44,139 nucleotides of DNA from the NCBI GenBank assembly GCA_965248855.1, contig CBDFKQ010000016.1, positions 1 to 44,139 on the forward strand, read 5' to 3'. Positions 17,037 through 24,193 of this stretch are shown piece by piece (within the stretch, counting starts at the first letter, position 1; every line of letters starts with the position of its first letter). The position numbers and the translations under genes are program-made. The stretch comes from CBDFKQ01 sp965248855. GTDB taxonomy: Bacteria > Bacteroidota > Bacteroidia > Cytophagales > 172606-1. Under the pieces are notes generated by a model, which saw only the letters and a program-made list of their open reading frames with translations, did not search any database and was not told the origin of the DNA.

Positions 17037-17411
17037 TTATCCCATTGAATGGAAGCCAACTTTGTTTCCTTCTGTGTCAATAAAAAGTGCAATAAAGCCC
17101 CTGTTGTCACCAATAGCAGTTTTCGGCAGAATAACTGTTCCACCGGCACTTTCTACTCTGCCTAATGGAACTGAAAGGTCATTTCCGCCATTTAAGTAAA
17201 CAGTTGTGCCGGTCATTGCAGGAACAAAGTTTTCACCGCTAGCAATTGCTCCGCCAAATCCGCCTTTTTGTGGATCAGACGGTAAATATGCATATTGCAT
17301 ATGAGGATTAGGGTCGTCATGAATTTGAGCATCTAACACTGTAGCATAAAATGCTTTTGCTCTAGCGAAATCTGTTGCCGGGATTTCAAACCAATTTAGA
17401 GTATTTACCAT
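17037..17411 (-). CDS. VOC-superfamily protein (glyoxalase/bleomycin-resistance fold)
   Basis: A 124-residue single-unit VOC protein: LNWFEIPATDFARAKAFYATVLDA at the N-terminus is the beta-alpha-beta-beta opening with the 'ARAKAFY' signature, and GFIALFIDTEGNKVGFHS is the matching second half. Members bind a metal and act on small electrophiles, or sequester toxic ligands. Which reaction this one catalyses is not visible. It is intact and lies between two fragments of quinone oxidoreductases, in the run of minus-strand genes that begins opposite the HxlR regulator. Confidence 0.88.
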   Translation of the reverse strand: MVNTLNWFEIPATDFARAKAFYATVLDAQIHDDPNPHMQYAYLPSDPQKGGFGGAIASGENFVPAMTGTTVYLNGGNDLSVPLGRVESAGGTVILPKTAIGDNRGFIALFIDTEGNKVGFHSMG

Positions 17412-17447
17412 GTTTATTAAAATTTAATTGTTTTTATTTTTTATTTG

Positions 17448-17565
17448 TTAAGGAATTAGCACAATTTTAACTGTTGTTTTCCTGTTTTCCATTGTCTGTG
17501 TGCTTCGGCTGCGTCTTTTAAAGGAAAGATTTGTCCCGAACTAATTTTTACTTGTTTCTTAATAT
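17448..17565 (-). pseudogene. C-terminal remnant of a second quinone oxidoreductase
   Basis: Immediately after the NmrA-like stop codon the minus strand reads KISSGQIFPLKDAAEAHRQ, then WKTGKTTVKIVLIP and a stop. This aligns with the end of the intact oxidoreductase (KIHVGQTFAMADAAEAHKQ, RKTTGKIVLLP) but is clearly diverged, so it comes from a different paralogue, not from the same duplication as the fragment at 16511. It has no start codon or N-terminal domain. Confidence 0.8.
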
Positions 17566-18462
17566 TTAATTTGCATTATAAACAACTGCAAACTCCTTAG
17601 CAAAATCTTCTAATTTTACTTTGCCCAAAGACGGTTTTTTGACAAGAGAAAAGTAATGACCAGTTGATTCACCTTTTGCCAGCTGTTGTCCAATTTCAAT
17701 AATTAAACCTATTAGATGCGGTGGGAATTGGTTTTGTTCCAAACCAGCTTTTAATTGCTCATCGGTGAAAGGAGTCCAGCTCAATTGTTTGCCTATGGCT
17801 TTGCCTAATACAGAAGCGATATCATTTAAAGATCGTTTGTCGCTCACAACATAGTAAGGTTCTTTGCTACTTATGTTTGAAGTGGTAATTGCCTCAAAAG
17901 CCACATCAGCAATATCTCTGGTATGCACTAAGGGAACTACATTTTCAGGATTTCCGTAATTATTGCCAATAACACCCATACTTTTGATAGAAGTAATTTG
18001 AGGAACAAGATTGGAATAAAAATAGGCTCCGCGTAAGTTAATTACTTCGACATTTTGGAGTTTACTTAATTCACGCTCTAATTGTGTAATTGACTGTAGT
18101 ATGCCCCAACCACTTGTAAGATGAGCCCCATAAGTACTTAGGTTCACTACCTTTTTGATGTTGTTCGCTTCTATGGCTTTTCGGTAGTTTTCTCCAATCA
18201 GTTTACTATACTCTACCCAATCAGTAGCAATATGATAGGGTGCAGGTATCATAGTATAAACAACATCAGCCCCTTTAAATGCGTTTGCAATAAAAGCCCC
18301 ATCCTCAATGCTACCAATAACTGCCGTGGCACCTATATCAGTTAAAGGTTTTAAATTTTCAGAACTTCTGCCAATAACGGTTACTGTATAACCTGCAGCT
18401 AATAATTTTTCTGCAAGTGGTTTGGTGATATTTCCAGCTGAACCTGTTAATGTTATTTTCAT
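17566..18462 (-). CDS. NmrA-like NAD(P)-binding protein (atypical SDR)
   Basis: A 298-residue Rossmann protein. The nucleotide-binding loop is TGSAGNITKPLAEKL (residues 6-20), a variant of the GxxGxxG loop in which Gly-Asn-Ile replaces the usual Gly-Xxx-Leu/Ile. ADVVYTMIPAPYH and KVVNLSTYGAH match the central strands of the NmrA/QOR2 group. Relatives are NAD(P)H-quinone reductases or redox sensors that monitor the NAD(P)/NAD(P)H ratio. There is no Tyr-xxx-Lys catalytic pair, as expected for the group. Its place among quinone and peroxide detoxification genes supports a reductase or redox-sensing role (inference). Confidence 0.85.
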   Translation of the reverse strand: MKITLTGSAGNITKPLAEKLLAAGYTVTVIGRSSENLKPLTDIGATAVIGSIEDGAFIANAFKGADVVYTMIPAPYHIATDWVEYSKLIGENYRKAIEANNIKKVVNLSTYGAHLTSGWGILQSITQLERELSKLQNVEVINLRGAYFYSNLVPQITSIKSMGVIGNNYGNPENVVPLVHTRDIADVAFEAITTSNISSKEPYYVVSDKRSLNDIASVLGKAIGKQLSWTPFTDEQLKAGLEQNQFPPHLIGLIIEIGQQLAKGESTGHYFSLVKKPSLGKVKLEDFAKEFAVVYNAN

Positions 18463-18596
18463 TTATTTATTGATTTAATTATTTATACTTTACAAATTAT
18501 CCGTGAGAGAAAAAAGTCTATTTCAGAAGATCTATCACAGCAGCAGTATCCCAGTGCCAAATCTGTGCATCTATAATTTTTTATAATTTTTTTTAT
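18463..18596. other. intergenic segment, no feature seen
   Basis: 134 bases between the NmrA-like gene and the oxidoreductase. I see no hairpin and no coding remnant. It may carry an internal promoter. Confidence 0.4.
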
Positions 18597-19607
18597 TTAG
18601 ACCTGTTGAATAATATTAACCCAGGGTAGAAGTACAATTTTTCCAGTTGTTTTTCTGTTTTCCATTTGCTTGTGGGCTTCTGCCGCATCTGCCATAGCAA
18701 AGGTCTGTCCTACATGTATCTTTAGTTTTCCTGTTGCAGCTTGCGAAAACAAATATTGATAAGCTTCCTGCATTAAATCTGGTTTTTCGAAATAACTTGC
18801 TAATCCAAAACCCTGCAAAATTTGGTTGTTACTTACAAGTGTAAAGGCTTCAATTGATGTAGATCCACCAGTTGGATTTCCAAAACTTATCAGCCTACCA
18901 AAGGGCGCAAGGCAATTAAAGCTATTTCGCAGAATTTCGCCTCCTGTAGAATCTAAGATTAAATCAACACCTTTTCCTCCTGTAGCGTCCTTCACTTTTT
19001 GAGCCCAGTCAGATACTGTATAATTTATTAATTCATCTGCACCCAATGATTTGGCAACAGCAAGTTTTTCAACATTACTTGCGGTTGCAATTATTTTACC
19101 TGCTCCCATTTGCTTTGCAATTTGAACCAGTAATGTACCCACACCACCAGCTGCGGCATGTATCAGCACAGTTTGCCCAGATTGTAATTTCGCTCCGTCT
19201 TTCAACAGCAGGTATGCGGTAAGGCCTTGAACTTGCAATGCCAAAGATTCTTGGGCAGTGATAGTAGGCGGAATAACTGCTGCCAAATAAGAGGGTGTAA
19301 CAGCATATTGGGCATATCCTCCGCCATCAGGAAGCATAGCAACTACACGATCTCCTAAGGAAATATTTTCGACACCTTTTCCTAGCTCGGTAACTGTTCC
19401 TGCCACTTCAAAACCGGGTAAATAAGGTAAAGAGACCGGGAATACATATTTATTTCGTCTTTGCATGCCGTCAGAAAAATTCACCCCTGATGCTTCTGCT
19501 TTAATTACAATTTGCCCATCGCCGGCAGAAGGCATTGGTACATCATGTAAGATCAGCTTTTCAGGACTTCCAAATTCATTTACTATTATTTGTTTCATGG
19601 TTTGCAT
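18597..19607 (-). CDS. NAD(P)H:quinone oxidoreductase, zinc-free MDR family
   Basis: Medium-chain dehydrogenase/reductase of 336 residues. The N-terminal GroES-like domain has SGVNFSDGMQRRN and LPYLPGFEVAG. The Rossmann domain has the nucleotide loop HAAAGGVGTLLVQIAKQMGA (about 150-169), followed by KSLGADELINY and GGKGVDLILDSTGG. Cysteine and histidine zinc ligands are missing, which is typical of the quinone oxidoreductase branch. It would reduce quinones or enones with NADPH. Two starts are possible (MQT at 19607 or MKQ 9 bp later). A partial copy lies at 16511-16839. Confidence 0.9.
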   Translation of the reverse strand: MQTMKQIIVNEFGSPEKLILHDVPMPSAGDGQIVIKAEASGVNFSDGMQRRNKYVFPVSLPYLPGFEVAGTVTELGKGVENISLGDRVVAMLPDGGGYAQYAVTPSYLAAVIPPTITAQESLALQVQGLTAYLLLKDGAKLQSGQTVLIHAAAGGVGTLLVQIAKQMGAGKIIATASNVEKLAVAKSLGADELINYTVSDWAQKVKDATGGKGVDLILDSTGGEILRNSFNCLAPFGRLISFGNPTGGSTSIEAFTLVSNNQILQGFGLASYFEKPDLMQEAYQYLFSQAATGKLKIHVGQTFAMADAAEAHKQMENRKTTGKIVLLPWVNIIQQV

Positions 19608-19615
19608 CGTTTATT

Positions 19616-19979
19616 TTAACTGTTAATATTTAGTTCGCTAAGTCCAAAATTTTGAAGTACTCCGGGCTTGCACTTGTTTGGCAGTTTCATTAATGATTTC
19701 GGTTACACCACCCATCATTTTATCTACTACAGTTCTCAATGGGCGTGTGCCATTGGGCATTTCTACCAATTTTACTATTGCTTCTGCTACCTGTTCAGGC
19801 TTATTAGGAATGTTTGGGTCGGCCATCATAGCCATAATTGTTTGAGAAGAGGTATTATAAAGTTCTGCTAATTTGCCATATTCAGCTACATCCGGGTTAC
19901 CTGGATTATAGAATTTTTGAAATAACTCTGTAGGAAAGCTCCTGGCTGAACTATGGCTAAATTAATACCTAAATTATCG
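19616..19979 (-). pseudogene. C-terminal fragment of a short-chain dehydrogenase with two frameshifts
   Basis: This corresponds to the last 115 or so residues of the intact SDR at 21299-22189, but diverged. From about 19979 it reads LGINLAIVQPGAF; restoring one T (GCTTTCC to GCTTTTCC) continues PTELFQKFYNPGN, then ADPNIPNKPEQVAEAI and LRTVVDKMMGG. Near 19664 one extra base (GCCCGG) shifts the end; without it the tail would be QAGVLQNFGLSELNINS, like the intact paralogue's QAGLLQNFGLNQLNKN. The Rossmann part and catalytic Tyr are absent. It directly abuts the Ohr gene, so a deletion probably removed the 5' part. Confidence 0.88.
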
Positions 19980-19985
19980 TTTTGA

Positions 19986-20402
19986 TTAATTTGCTACAAC
20001 TTCATAAACCGCGTTAATATTTCCCTTTGTTGCTTTTGAATACGAACAAATTGACTTTGTCGCTTCTACCAGTTTTTTTGCGGTATCATAATCCACGTCG
20101 TTTATTTTGACAAGAAGATGCGCACCAATATCATAATTACCGTTATCATGTAAAACACCAATTTTAGCTGTTACAGTAACTTCTCCAATTTTAACTTTTT
20201 CAATTCCTGCAGCAATTGTTACACTCGTACCAAAACAAGCCGACCAAGCTGCTGCGAAAAGTTGTTCTGGATTGGTTGCGCCACCAGCACCTCCCATTTC
20301 TTTGGGAAATCTGATATCGACATCCAATAAACCGTCTGATGATTTTGCGTGACCGTTACGACCTGATAAGGTTGTCACTTCTGCTTCATAAATTTTTTCC
20401 AT
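19986..20402 (-). CDS. ohr: organic hydroperoxide resistance protein, Ohr/OsmC family
   Basis: Thiol peroxidase that reduces organic hydroperoxides and peroxynitrite using dihydrolipoyl donors. The 138 residues begin with YEAEVTTLSGRNGHAKSSDG, where the Arg is the conserved active-site one. NPEQLFAAAWSACFGTS carries the conserved Glu and the peroxidatic Cys56, and SICSYSKATKGNI carries the resolving Cys119. These features place it in the Ohr subgroup rather than OsmC proper. Directly flanked by an SDR fragment downstream and a YCII gene upstream, all on one strand. Confidence 0.92.
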   Translation of the reverse strand: MEKIYEAEVTTLSGRNGHAKSSDGLLDVDIRFPKEMGGAGGATNPEQLFAAAWSACFGTSVTIAAGIEKVKIGEVTVTAKIGVLHDNGNYDIGAHLLVKINDVDYDTAKKLVEATKSICSYSKATKGNINAVYEVVAN

Positions 20403-20409
20403 TTTTAAT

Positions 20410-20636
20410 TTTTGATTTAATTGTTTATTTATTTTTGAATTATACTCTAATGACGAATGAGTTTTGGGTATGTGGACATAGAGTCGGAAATTAATTTTCC
20501 AATTTCTGAATCTGAACCGGGCGAACTTCTAATTTTCCGTTCTCTTCAAAAATAGGACACCCCTTTGCAATCTCTACAGCCTCGTTAATGTCTTTTGCGT
20601 TAACGATGAGGTAACCACCAACCATTTCTTTGGCTT
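20410..20636. repeat. direct repeat copy A (3' part of YCII gene plus downstream DNA)
   Basis: These 227 bases recur at 20850-21077 with only a few substitutions. The unit starts in the leader of the ohr gene (TTTTGATTTAATTG), crosses 60 bp of non-coding DNA and covers the last 48 codons or so of the YCII gene. It marks a recent tandem duplication. Confidence 0.92.
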
Positions 20637-20847
20637 CCATAAAGGGACCATCTGTCACGACTTTATTTTTTCCGTTTACCTGTTTGCCGGTGGTTTGAAG
20701 AGGTTCTCCCCCTGCAAGGATTCCTTTCTGAGCAAGACTTTGCTGCCAGGTAATCCATGATTGAATGTATGTCTTAACTTCTTTTGAATCTTTGGCATTG
20801 TGAACGTGAGTGTCTCCGCCTCTGAATAAAAACATAAATTTTTCCAT
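20491..20847 (-). CDS. YCII-related (DGPF) domain protein
   Basis: A 118-residue dimeric ferredoxin-like-fold protein. The family signature DGPFMEAKEMVGGYLIV (about residues 66-82) and ITWQQSLAQKGILAGGEPL are clear. YCII proteins are weakly characterised; a His-Asp pair has been suggested to be catalytic in some, and several sit beside ECF sigma factors. This copy is intact and has no signal peptide. Its degenerate twin, with a signal peptide, lies immediately upstream. Confidence 0.88.
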   Translation of the reverse strand: MEKFMFLFRGGDTHVHNAKDSKEVKTYIQSWITWQQSLAQKGILAGGEPLQTTGKQVNGKNKVVTDGPFMEAKEMVGGYLIVNAKDINEAVEIAKGCPIFEENGKLEVRPVQIQKLEN

Positions 20848-20849
20848 TT

Positions 20850-21077
20850 TTTTTGATTTAATTGTTTATTTGTTTTTGAATTATACTCTAATGACGAATG
20901 AGTTTTGGGTATGTGGACATAGAGTCGGAAATTAATTTTTCAATTTCTGAATCTGAACCGGGCGAACTTCTAATTTTCCGTTCTCTTCAAAAATAGGACA
21001 CCCCTTTGCAATCTCTACAGCCTCGTTAATGTCTTTTGCGTTAACGATGAGGTAACCACCAACCATTTCTTTGGCTT
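20850..21077. repeat. direct repeat copy B
   Basis: Second copy of the unit at 20410-20636. It contains the end of the damaged YCII gene and the same 60 bp of non-coding DNA, followed by the leader of the intact YCII gene. Confidence 0.92.
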
Positions 21078-21280
21078 AGACCTTGCTGCCAGGTAATCCA
21101 TGATTGAATGTATGCCTTAACTTCTTTTGAATCTTTTGCATTGTGGACGTGAGTGTCTCCGCCTCTGAATATAAACATAAATTTTTCCTTTTTAACATCT
21201 ACTTTTGATTGTGCGTAACTGCTAATCGTAGCCATAGTCATGATTGCTACCGTAAATACTACTGTTTTTAGATTTTTCAT
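20932..21280 (-). pseudogene. YCII-domain gene with signal peptide, internal deletion
   Basis: The start at 21280 encodes a Sec signal peptide (TVVFTVAIMTMATISSYAQ), then a YCII domain nearly identical to the intact neighbour: FMFIFRGGDTHVHNAKDSKE, YIQSWITWQQGLSQ. At about 21077 roughly 95 bp are missing compared with the intact copy (the KGILAGG to DGPFME part). The frame is lost and a stop appears soon after, although homologous sequence continues to the old stop at 20932. The signal peptide shows that the ancestral protein was exported, unlike the surviving copy. Confidence 0.9.
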
Positions 21281-21298
21281 TTTTTCGATATTTAAAGA

Positions 21299-22189
21299 TT
21301 AATTTTTATTAAGTTGATTGAGTCCAAAATTTTGCAATAAACCCGCCTGCACTTTGCTGGATGTGTCGTTAATGATTTCGGTGGTGCCGCCCATCATTTT
21401 ATCAACAACAGTTCGAAGCAGACGTTTGCCTTGAGGCTGGTTCACAAGGTTCAAAATAGCATCGGCTACATCTTGCGGTTTGTTAGGAACATTTTCATCT
21501 GACATCATCAATTTAATACTATTAAATAAATCAATCATGATTTCAGTTGACTTTCCATAGTTCTCAATTAATGAAAAATTACCAGGTGTAAAACTTTTTT
21601 GAAAAATTTCAGTTGGAAAAGGACCTGGCTGAACAATTGCTACGTCTATACCCAGAGGTTTTAATTCATAAGCTAAATTCTCAGAAAGAGCTTCAACAGC
21701 CCATTTAGTAGCATCATAAACGCCACCAAACGGAATAATAGTTCTACCAAGAGTACTTGATATTTGGATTATCAATCCGCTTCCTTGAGAACGAAGTATT
21801 GGCAGGAAAGCATTGTTTACCCTAACACCACCAAAAACATTTACATCGAAAAACATTTTATAGTCTTCAATTGTAAAAGTTTCCTGAATTCCACCACCAT
21901 AAATTCCAGCATTGTTAATAACTACATCCAATGTGCCATTGGTTAATTTCAAAACTTCATCTTTCGCGTTTTTTACACTTTGATCGGACGTTACATCTAA
22001 CTCAACTACGCGTATGTTTGCATTATTTTCTTTAGCCCACTGTAGTAGTTGTACTTTGTTAGTTTTGTTTTTACCATTAACGTCTCGCATTGTTGCTAAT
22101 ACTGTGTGACCGTTTTTAGCCCGCGTTTTTGCGGTAATAAAACCGAAACCTGAGCTTGCGCCTGTGATTAAAACTGTCTGTGTTTTCAT
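21299..22189 (-). CDS. short-chain dehydrogenase/reductase (classical SDR)
   Basis: NAD(P)-dependent oxidoreductase of 296 residues. TGASSGFG (9-16) is the cofactor loop, NNAGIYGGG the structural motif, SS...YDATK the catalytic Ser and Tyr-xxx-Lys. The extension after the catalytic site (VQPGPFPTEIFQKSF, then NVPNKPQDVADAIL) is that of a common Bacteroidota SDR group of unknown substrate. It is the first gene on the minus strand of the detoxification cluster and divergent from the HxlR gene. Its promoter has a perfect -7 box (TATGTTTG, minus strand, 22243-22250) with the -33 inside the operator. Confidence 0.9.
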   Translation of the reverse strand: MKTQTVLITGASSGFGFITAKTRAKNGHTVLATMRDVNGKNKTNKVQLLQWAKENNANIRVVELDVTSDQSVKNAKDEVLKLTNGTLDVVINNAGIYGGGIQETFTIEDYKMFFDVNVFGGVRVNNAFLPILRSQGSGLIIQISSTLGRTIIPFGGVYDATKWAVEALSENLAYELKPLGIDVAIVQPGPFPTEIFQKSFTPGNFSLIENYGKSTEIMIDLFNSIKLMMSDENVPNKPQDVADAILNLVNQPQGKRLLRTVVDKMMGGTTEIINDTSSKVQAGLLQNFGLNQLNKN

Positions 22190-22224
22190 GGCTTCTATTT
22201 ATTGTTTTTTTTGTTTACTTTTGT

Positions 22225-22276
22225 ACTTGCAAATTACAAGTGCAAACATAAATACATTTACTTGTAATTTGCAAGT
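22225..22276. promoter_or_regulatory. paired HxlR operator over divergent promoters
   Basis: Two 17-bp sites, ACTTGCAAATTACAAGT (22225-22241) and ACTTGTAATTTGCAAGT (22260-22276), are exact reverse complements of each other, and each is itself a dyad (ACTTG/CAAGT). Their centres are 35 bp apart. Between them are the minus-strand -7 box TATGTTTG (22243-22250) and a near-consensus plus-strand box TACATTTA (22253-22260). The TTG of each -33 element lies within the distal 17-mer. A bound HxlR dimer on each site would shut both promoters. Confidence 0.8.
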
Positions 22277-22294
22277 AAATAGAAAACATTTTTT

Positions 22295-22708
22295 ATGGAG
22301 GACAAAAAAAAGACTAGATCGAGCTGTGCCATATCCCAATCATTGGATATTATTGGGGATAAATGGTCTCTATTAATAGTTAGAGATTTAGCTTATTTAG
22401 GCAAGGACACCTATGGAGATTTATTAAAGATGGAAGAAGGAATTGCTACCAATGTTTTAGCTGATAGGTTAGTAGCTTTAGAAAAAGCAGAGATAATTAC
22501 TAAGGAAATCTTTGTGGGAAGTAAGTCAAAATTTAAATATAGACTAACCGAAAAGGGAATTGATTTATATCCAATTATAATGGAGATTATGTTATGGGGT
22601 AGCAAATATTGCGAAGCAATGCCTGAACAAATAGAGTTTGCTAAAATGAATAAACAAAAGAGAGAAGCTTTTGTAAAAGATGTGATGAAGAAATATGGCA
22701 AAGACTAA
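22295..22708 (+). CDS. HxlR-family transcriptional regulator
   Basis: Winged-helix regulator of 137 residues. The signature CAISQSLDIIGDKWSLLIVRDL starts at Cys11; the recognition part is YGDLLKMEEGIATNVLADRL and the wing is FKYRLTEKG. Relatives such as YodB, CatR and HypR use the equivalent Cys to sense quinones, diamide or hypochlorite and then release DNA. The neighbouring divergent genes are exactly electrophile and peroxide detoxification enzymes, so the same role is likely (inference). The alternative start at 22164 overlaps the operator and the SDR gene and is rejected. Translation starts 18 bp after the second operator site. Confidence 0.92.
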   Translation: MEDKKKTRSSCAISQSLDIIGDKWSLLIVRDLAYLGKDTYGDLLKMEEGIATNVLADRLVALEKAEIITKEIFVGSKSKFKYRLTEKGIDLYPIIMEIMLWGSKYCEAMPEQIEFAKMNKQKREAFVKDVMKKYGKD

Positions 22709-23019
22709 TTGGGGATACTTAGTTTTATGAACTAATTTTATTAAATCATTTACACTTTTGCCATAACTTGATTAAACAAAGTAATTTAGAAGCTATAGTA
22801 TGGACCCTAAACTTAACTACTTTATCAAATAAACTTTTTGTAAATGTGTACAGGTTCAAAGAAATTCTTTCTTTGCCATTTACCTATCTGCATATAAATG
22901 TAGTTTAAAATTACAAAAATCATAAGAATTTTATAAAAGGTAGACAGAATTCTGTAACATAGATTATTCTAGTTTTGCCACTTTTATTTTGAAAATTGAT
23001 CGTTTGCAAAAAATACATT
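22709..23019. other. intergenic region, nothing firm
   Basis: 311 bases. A small perfect hairpin (CAAAGAAA/TTTCTTTG, 22857-22875) is the only structure, and it lacks a T run. No ORF of interest. Confidence 0.45.
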
Positions 23020-23325
23020 ATGACAAAAGTTTTAATTACAGGATCAACTGGAAATGTGGGAACAGAGGTAATTAAATCCTTGCATAACCTAAACCACCAG
23101 CTCGACCTATATGCAGGAGTTAGAAGCTGGGCGACTGGCAATAGTAGTTTAGATAACTACAAAATAAAATTCATACCATTCGACTTTACCGATATTACAA
23201 CCTACGTGACCGCATTAGATGGTTGCGGTATTCTTTTTTTATTAAGACCGCCACAAATTTCAGAAGTTGAAAAATATTTTAAACCAATCATTAACACTTG
23301 TAAAGCTAAAGGTGTAAAGGATTAA
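23020..23325 (+). pseudogene. truncated NmrA-like NAD(P)-binding protein
   Basis: From the ATG at 23020 the protein MTKVLITGSTGNVGTEVIKS has a complete GxxGxxG loop and the early Rossmann strands (AGVRSW, IKFIPFDFTD, GCGILFLLRPPQ). It stops after 101 residues, whereas NmrA-type proteins have about 290. The coding homology ends exactly where recombinase sequence in the same orientation begins, so the gene was cut by a rearrangement. The intact NmrA-like gene at 17566 is only distantly similar. Confidence 0.8.
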
Positions 23326-23326
23326 G

Positions 23327-23847
23327 CACTATTATTACCATTGTTTAAAGGGCTGTAAAGAAAGGGTTAAGGCCAATAATGTAAATGTGGCTATGCTAAA
23401 TACCTTGCCTCGTTTAAGTTTAAAAGCGGCGTACGGGAATTATATACCGAAATACTAAAGACCGTTTTTAAAGCCAGCTCGGGGGAGAAAAACGCCAACG
23501 AAATGGGCTTACAAGCAGAAATTAAAAAGAATAAATACCGGTTAAATAAAGCTCAACAATTAATGCTTGATGGAGAAATGGAAATGTCGGCATATAAGGA
23601 AATAAAAAGCAATATTGAACCAAAAATTGATGCCCTTTTAAGCCAACAATTAACCTTCAACCAAACCGAACTCGAATATCGTAACTATTTAAAGAAAGGA
23701 TTGTCTGCCGTCCAACATTTAGGCTATCTATTTGATAATTTGGACATTAACGGCAAACGAGATATTGTCCGTTCGAGCTTGCAGAATAACCTCGTATTTT
23801 CTGATGGTAAACTCGAACGGAAAAACCAAATGAACTACTATCGCTGA
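23327..23847 (+). pseudogene. C-terminal remnant of a large serine recombinase
   Basis: Starts in mid-protein with the zinc-ribbon motif HYYYHCLKGCKERVKANN. One frameshift later, in the next frame, it reads GVRELYTEILKTVFK, then the coiled-coil arm AEIKKNKYRLNKAQQLMLDGEMEMS, YKEIKSNIEPKI, and the tail INGKRDIVRSSLQNNLVFSDGKL with a stop at 23845-23847. This is the arrangement of the recombinase/zinc-beta-ribbon C-terminal part of Bacteroidota resolvase-type integrases. The catalytic N-terminal resolvase domain is absent. Its base composition is richer in G+C than its surroundings. It identifies the neighbouring region as former mobile DNA. Confidence 0.85.
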
Positions 23848-23878
23848 TTAGCTTGGTAGACGTGCGACACAAGGGATT

Positions 23879-23912
23879 GAAAAAAGAAAAAGGGAGCAAA
23901 ATTGCTCCCTTT
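23879..23912 (-). terminator. terminator of tRNA-Leu
   Basis: GGGAGCAA (23892-23899) and TTGCTCCC (23902-23909) form a tight 8-bp stem. On the minus strand it is followed by TTTTTC and more T, 10 bp after the 3' end of the tRNA. Confidence 0.88.
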
Positions 23913-23921
23913 CTGCTCATG

Positions 23922-24005
23922 TACCCAGAGCCGGAGTCGAACCGGCACGAGTGTAACCTCATTGGTGTTTGAGACCAACGCGTCTACCAATTCCGCCATC
24001 TGGGC
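23922..24005 (-). tRNA. tRNA-Leu (CAA anticodon)
   Basis: An 84-nt tRNA with the long variable arm of leucine tRNAs. Acceptor strands GCCCAGA and TCTGGGT pair (G-U at the first pair), with discriminator A73. The anticodon stem-loop TTGGT-CTCAAAC-ACCAA gives anticodon CAA, reading UUG. The T arm GCCGG-TTCGACT-CCGGC is perfect. CCA is not encoded. Its 3' end faces the recombinase remnant, a typical position for integrated elements. Confidence 0.95.
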
Positions 24006-24193
24006 TCTTTTAAAGGACTGCAAAAGTATGTTAAGAAATTATATCAAACAACATCTTCACAAAATAAACTAATCCTTCGAGTAATATTTTTTAATTTTGT
24101 AACCTTAAAATCTCTAATTGGTAATTATTGCTCTCTTGTTATCTAAATTCTTATCTTTATTTTTACCGGTTAATAATTATTTTTTTATTTCTG

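Noticed and set aside
16913..17149. Minus-strand ORF overlapping the end of the VOC gene
   Set aside because: Frame-shifted shadow; the VOC frame is the one with family motifs.
20410..21077. CRISPR-like array
   Set aside because: Only two long copies, one of them coding; a plain tandem duplication.
22411..22701. Minus-strand ORF of 96 codons opposite HxlR
   Set aside because: Antisense to a clear winged-helix gene.
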